A DNA stretch of 6,881 nt from JBEKCP01 sp050014815 (GTDB taxonomy: Bacteria; Planctomycetota; Planctomycetia; Pirellulales; Thermoguttaceae). The stretch spans positions 1 to 6,881 of the forward strand of contig JBEKCP010000336.1 in NCBI GenBank assembly GCA_050014815.1, in the 5' to 3' direction. The notes under the pieces were generated by a model that worked only from the letters and a program-made list of their open reading frames with translations, was not told the origin of the DNA and did not search any database. A program made the translations under genes and the position numbers. Within the stretch, counting starts at the first letter, position 1; each line of letters opens with the position of its first letter. Positions 5,167 through 6,881 of the stretch are shown here, piece by piece.

Positions 5167-6069
5167 ATGTTTGCTCTACGAACCATCGTGTTCGGCCTGC
5201 TGCTGATCGTGGTGTCGGCAAAGTCGGGGTCTGCTGCCAACGCACAGAAGCCCGAGGAGCAAAAAACTGTTGGGGAGGTCGCCGCTGAGTTGGGGGGCAA
5301 GGCTTACCCAGAGTGCATTTGGGTTGGCGGCGTTTACATTGACCTCCCCAACAAGAAGGTCACCGACGCAGGGTTAGAACGCTTCAAGGGGTTTACCCAA
5401 ATCAAGGGCTTCAACCTTGGCGACACCCAGATCACGGACGCTGGATTGGAACATCTCAAGGGTTTGACGAACCTCCGAAGGCTGGAACTCAACAAGACCC
5501 AGATCACGGATGCCGGGTTGGAGCATATCAAAGGTTTACCGCAACTCGAAAAGCTGTTCCTCAATGACACGAAGGTCACGGACGCTGGGTTGAAACAGCT
5601 TCAAGGCTTGCACCAGCTCGAATGGTTGTACCTCAACAATACTCCGGTCACGGACGCTGGATTGGAACATCTCAAGGGACTGCCCCAACTCCGATGGTTG
5701 GAACTCGAACACACGCACATCATGGATGCGGGGTTGGAGTGGCTCAAAGGGTTGACTAGACTCGAACGGTTGTGCCTCAAAGACACTCCGATTACGGACG
5801 CCGGGTTGCAGCACCTCAAGGGGCTGACCAAACTTACATTGCTGGACCTTGGGGGCACCAAGATCACGGATGCTGGGCTGACAGACCTCAAAGAATTGCC
5901 CCAACTCCAGACCTTGTACCTCAGCGGTGCCCAACTGACCGAACCAATGCTGGAACGCCTCAGAGGACTGCCACAACTCAAGACCTTGGGAGTACACAAT
6001 CCCCAGAGCAAGGGTGTGGACGATCTCAAGAAGGCGCTACCGCATTGCACCGTCCAGATTCTCCCGTGA
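5167..6069 (+). CDS. Exported leucine-rich-repeat protein (TDAGL type)
   Basis: The start is ATG 5167, with GAGGA (5155-5159) seven bases upstream, immediately followed by a signal peptide (residues 1-26, probable cut in AANA-Q). A GTG at 5131 in the same frame lies inside the previous gene and lacks this support. The 300-aa product has a short N-terminal cap, then nine 24-residue leucine-rich repeats at residues 65-280 with consensus [IV]TDAGLEHLKGLPQL followed by xxLxLxxTx. The last repeat is degenerate (LTEPMLERLRGLPQL), and a C-terminal cap follows (DDLKKALPHCTVQILP). Such repeats form a curved solenoid used for protein binding. The TDAGL subclass is heavily expanded in planctomycetes. 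It is 14 bases from the upstream gene and probably co-transcribed, with a periplasmic or secreted product. The ligand is unknown. Confidence 0.92.
   Translation: MFALRTIVFGLLLIVVSAKSGSAANAQKPEEQKTVGEVAAELGGKAYPECIWVGGVYIDLPNKKVTDAGLERFKGFTQIKGFNLGDTQITDAGLEHLKGLTNLRRLELNKTQITDAGLEHIKGLPQLEKLFLNDTKVTDAGLKQLQGLHQLEWLYLNNTPVTDAGLEHLKGLPQLRWLELEHTHIMDAGLEWLKGLTRLERLCLKDTPITDAGLQHLKGLTKLTLLDLGGTKITDAGLTDLKELPQLQTLYLSGAQLTEPMLERLRGLPQLKTLGVHNPQSKGVDDLKKALPHCTVQILP
5359..6006 (+). repeat. Nine 72-bp units coding leucine-rich repeats
   Basis: The 72-base units begin at 5359, 5431, 5503, 5575, 5647, 5719, 5791, 5863 and 5935, without insertion or deletion between them. Units 2 and 5 share 31 identical consecutive bases (5432-5462 and 5648-5678), while other pairs differ at synonymous and non-synonymous sites. 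This points to unequal duplication or gene conversion within the array. Confidence 0.9.
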
Positions 6070-6081
6070 GCCATCGGGGAG
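6061..6081 (+). other. Short hairpin enclosing the LRR gene stop codon
   Basis: CTCCC (6061-6065) and GGGAG (6077-6081) form a 5-bp stem with an 11-base loop containing the TGA at 6067-6069. No T-run follows, so it is unlikely to end transcription before the gene at 6152. Confidence 0.2.
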
Positions 6082-6151
6082 TAGTCGGCCACCCAGACCA
6101 CCCCGCAGCAGATCCGTAAACGTCGGGGCTAAGAACGTAAAGGGAAATCCC

Positions 6152-6881
6152 ATGTTTCGCACGTCACTCACGCTACTCGCTTCCATAATGGTCGGTGTGA
6201 CATCATGTTCGGTTGCCCAAATGCGTGCCGCCGAACCGATTGTGACCGAAACCCGTGAGGGCGGCACGTCGGTTATTCGCATCAAGGCAACGGATGGGGG
6301 AGAAAGGGTCTACCGCATCGACCTATCTCGGCGGCATACCCCGGCATCGGAGAAGACGGAAGCACTCAAGAAATGGGAATCCTATCGCCTCGGGGCCTTC
6401 GTCTGCTTCAACAGCAATCAATTCACTGGCGAGGAGTTTTGTAAGGCCCGTGATCCGAAGGTCTACAGTCCCAGGCAGCTTGACGTGGCGGGCTGGGTAT
6501 CGGCCTTCAAGGAGGCGGGCATGAGATATGCCGTGCTAACGACCCGCCACACGTCCGGTTTCCTGCTCTGGGACAGTACCACCACAGACTTTGATGTCGC
6601 CCAAAGCGGCAACACCACCGATGTCTGCAAGGAATTCGTGGGCGAGTGCCGCCGTCAGGGGCTAGCACCGGGGTTCTATTACTGCCTCTGGGGCGGAAAG
6701 GGTTGGTATCCTCATTCCAATGCTCGGGCGATCATCCTGGCCCAACTCTACGAACTGGCAACTCGGTACGGAGAGATTCCGTTCTTCTGGATCGACATGA
6801 TGAAGTGGGGGCCGCCGGACCTCACCACGCAGGAAATCTACGATTGCTTGAAAACGCTCCGGCCGAATTGCGTGGTCATGT
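6152..6881 (+). CDS. GH29 alpha-L-fucosidase-like protein, 3' end missing
   Basis: The frame runs from ATG 6152 off the end of the window, giving 243 residues. AAAGGGA (6139-6145) is six bases upstream. Residues 1-18 form an export signal ending in the lipobox-like V16-T17-S18-C19, so it may be a lipoprotein. A cut near AQMRAAE (22-28) is the alternative. The catalytic barrel begins near residue 75: LGAFVCFNSNQFTGEEF, DPKVYSPRQLDVAGWVSAFK, AGMRYAVLTTRHTSGFLLWD (H133), DVCKEFVGECRRQGLAPGFY, then FFWIDMM with D215 where the GH29 nucleophile aspartate lies. This order matches GH29 enzymes, which release alpha-L-fucose from glycans. Two usual sugar-pocket histidines seem replaced: C85 stands for the His of FIHWG, and T134 for the second His of KHHDGF. 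It may therefore belong to a divergent GH29 branch with another substrate. The acid/base region lies beyond the window. Confidence 0.85.
   Translation, partial: MFRTSLTLLASIMVGVTSCSVAQMRAAEPIVTETREGGTSVIRIKATDGGERVYRIDLSRRHTPASEKTEALKKWESYRLGAFVCFNSNQFTGEEFCKARDPKVYSPRQLDVAGWVSAFKEAGMRYAVLTTRHTSGFLLWDSTTTDFDVAQSGNTTDVCKEFVGECRRQGLAPGFYYCLWGGKGWYPHSNARAIILAQLYELATRYGEIPFFWIDMMKWGPPDLTTQEIYDCLKTLRPNCVVM

Noticed and set aside
5359..6006. 72-bp periodicity as a possible CRISPR array or noncoding satellite
   Set aside because: The units stay in frame and encode the LRR consensus, with no constant repeat separated by unique spacers.
5536..6101. Minus-strand frames opposite the LRR array (153 and 166 aa) with regular repeats
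   Set aside because: Their periodicity is a mirror of the 72-bp units on the coding strand, which has the signal peptide, ribosome-binding site and LRR consensus.

Overview
The window looks like a chromosomal segment from a planctomycete, probably of the Gemmata group. This rests on protein style: a 24-residue TDAGL-type leucine-rich-repeat protein, a single HEAT-like unit of the 'VREKATKDL' kind, paired TPRs, a GH29-like hydrolase and several exported proteins of unnamed families. No marker gene or rRNA is present, so the assignment is inference. All supportable genes are on the + strand.

Left part (1-965): the tail of an unidentified gene ends at 138 and is followed at once by a GC-rich hairpin. 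A small phage-type HNH/AP2-like DNA-binding protein follows (279-740). The 225-base gap after it contains a candidate promoter and an 8-bp direct repeat at one-helical-turn spacing, just before the next gene.

Middle (966-2267): a membrane-anchored protein has one N-terminal transmembrane helix, three tandem 21-residue coiled-coil repeats, two cysteine clusters and two C-terminal TPRs. Its base composition looks less GC-rich than that of the downstream genes. A 345-base gene-free interval (2268-2612) follows. It contains a 10-bp-arm palindrome nested inside a 9-bp inverted repeat, a second palindrome and an extended -10-like box.

Right part (2613-6881): four closely spaced genes form a likely operon, each with an export signal (weaker in the second). 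They are a 248-aa protein of an unnamed planctomycete-type family (GTG start), a 596-aa composite protein, a 300-aa leucine-rich-repeat protein, and a GH29 alpha-L-fucosidase-like enzyme cut off by the window end. The first three are separated by 2 and 14 bases, the fourth by 82. Each has its own Shine-Dalgarno sequence. Together they suggest an envelope or extracellular module combining a glycoside hydrolase with protein- or glycan-recognition scaffolds, but no defined pathway can be read from the sequence. I see no CRISPR array, tRNA, rRNA, insertion sequence or complete phage module.
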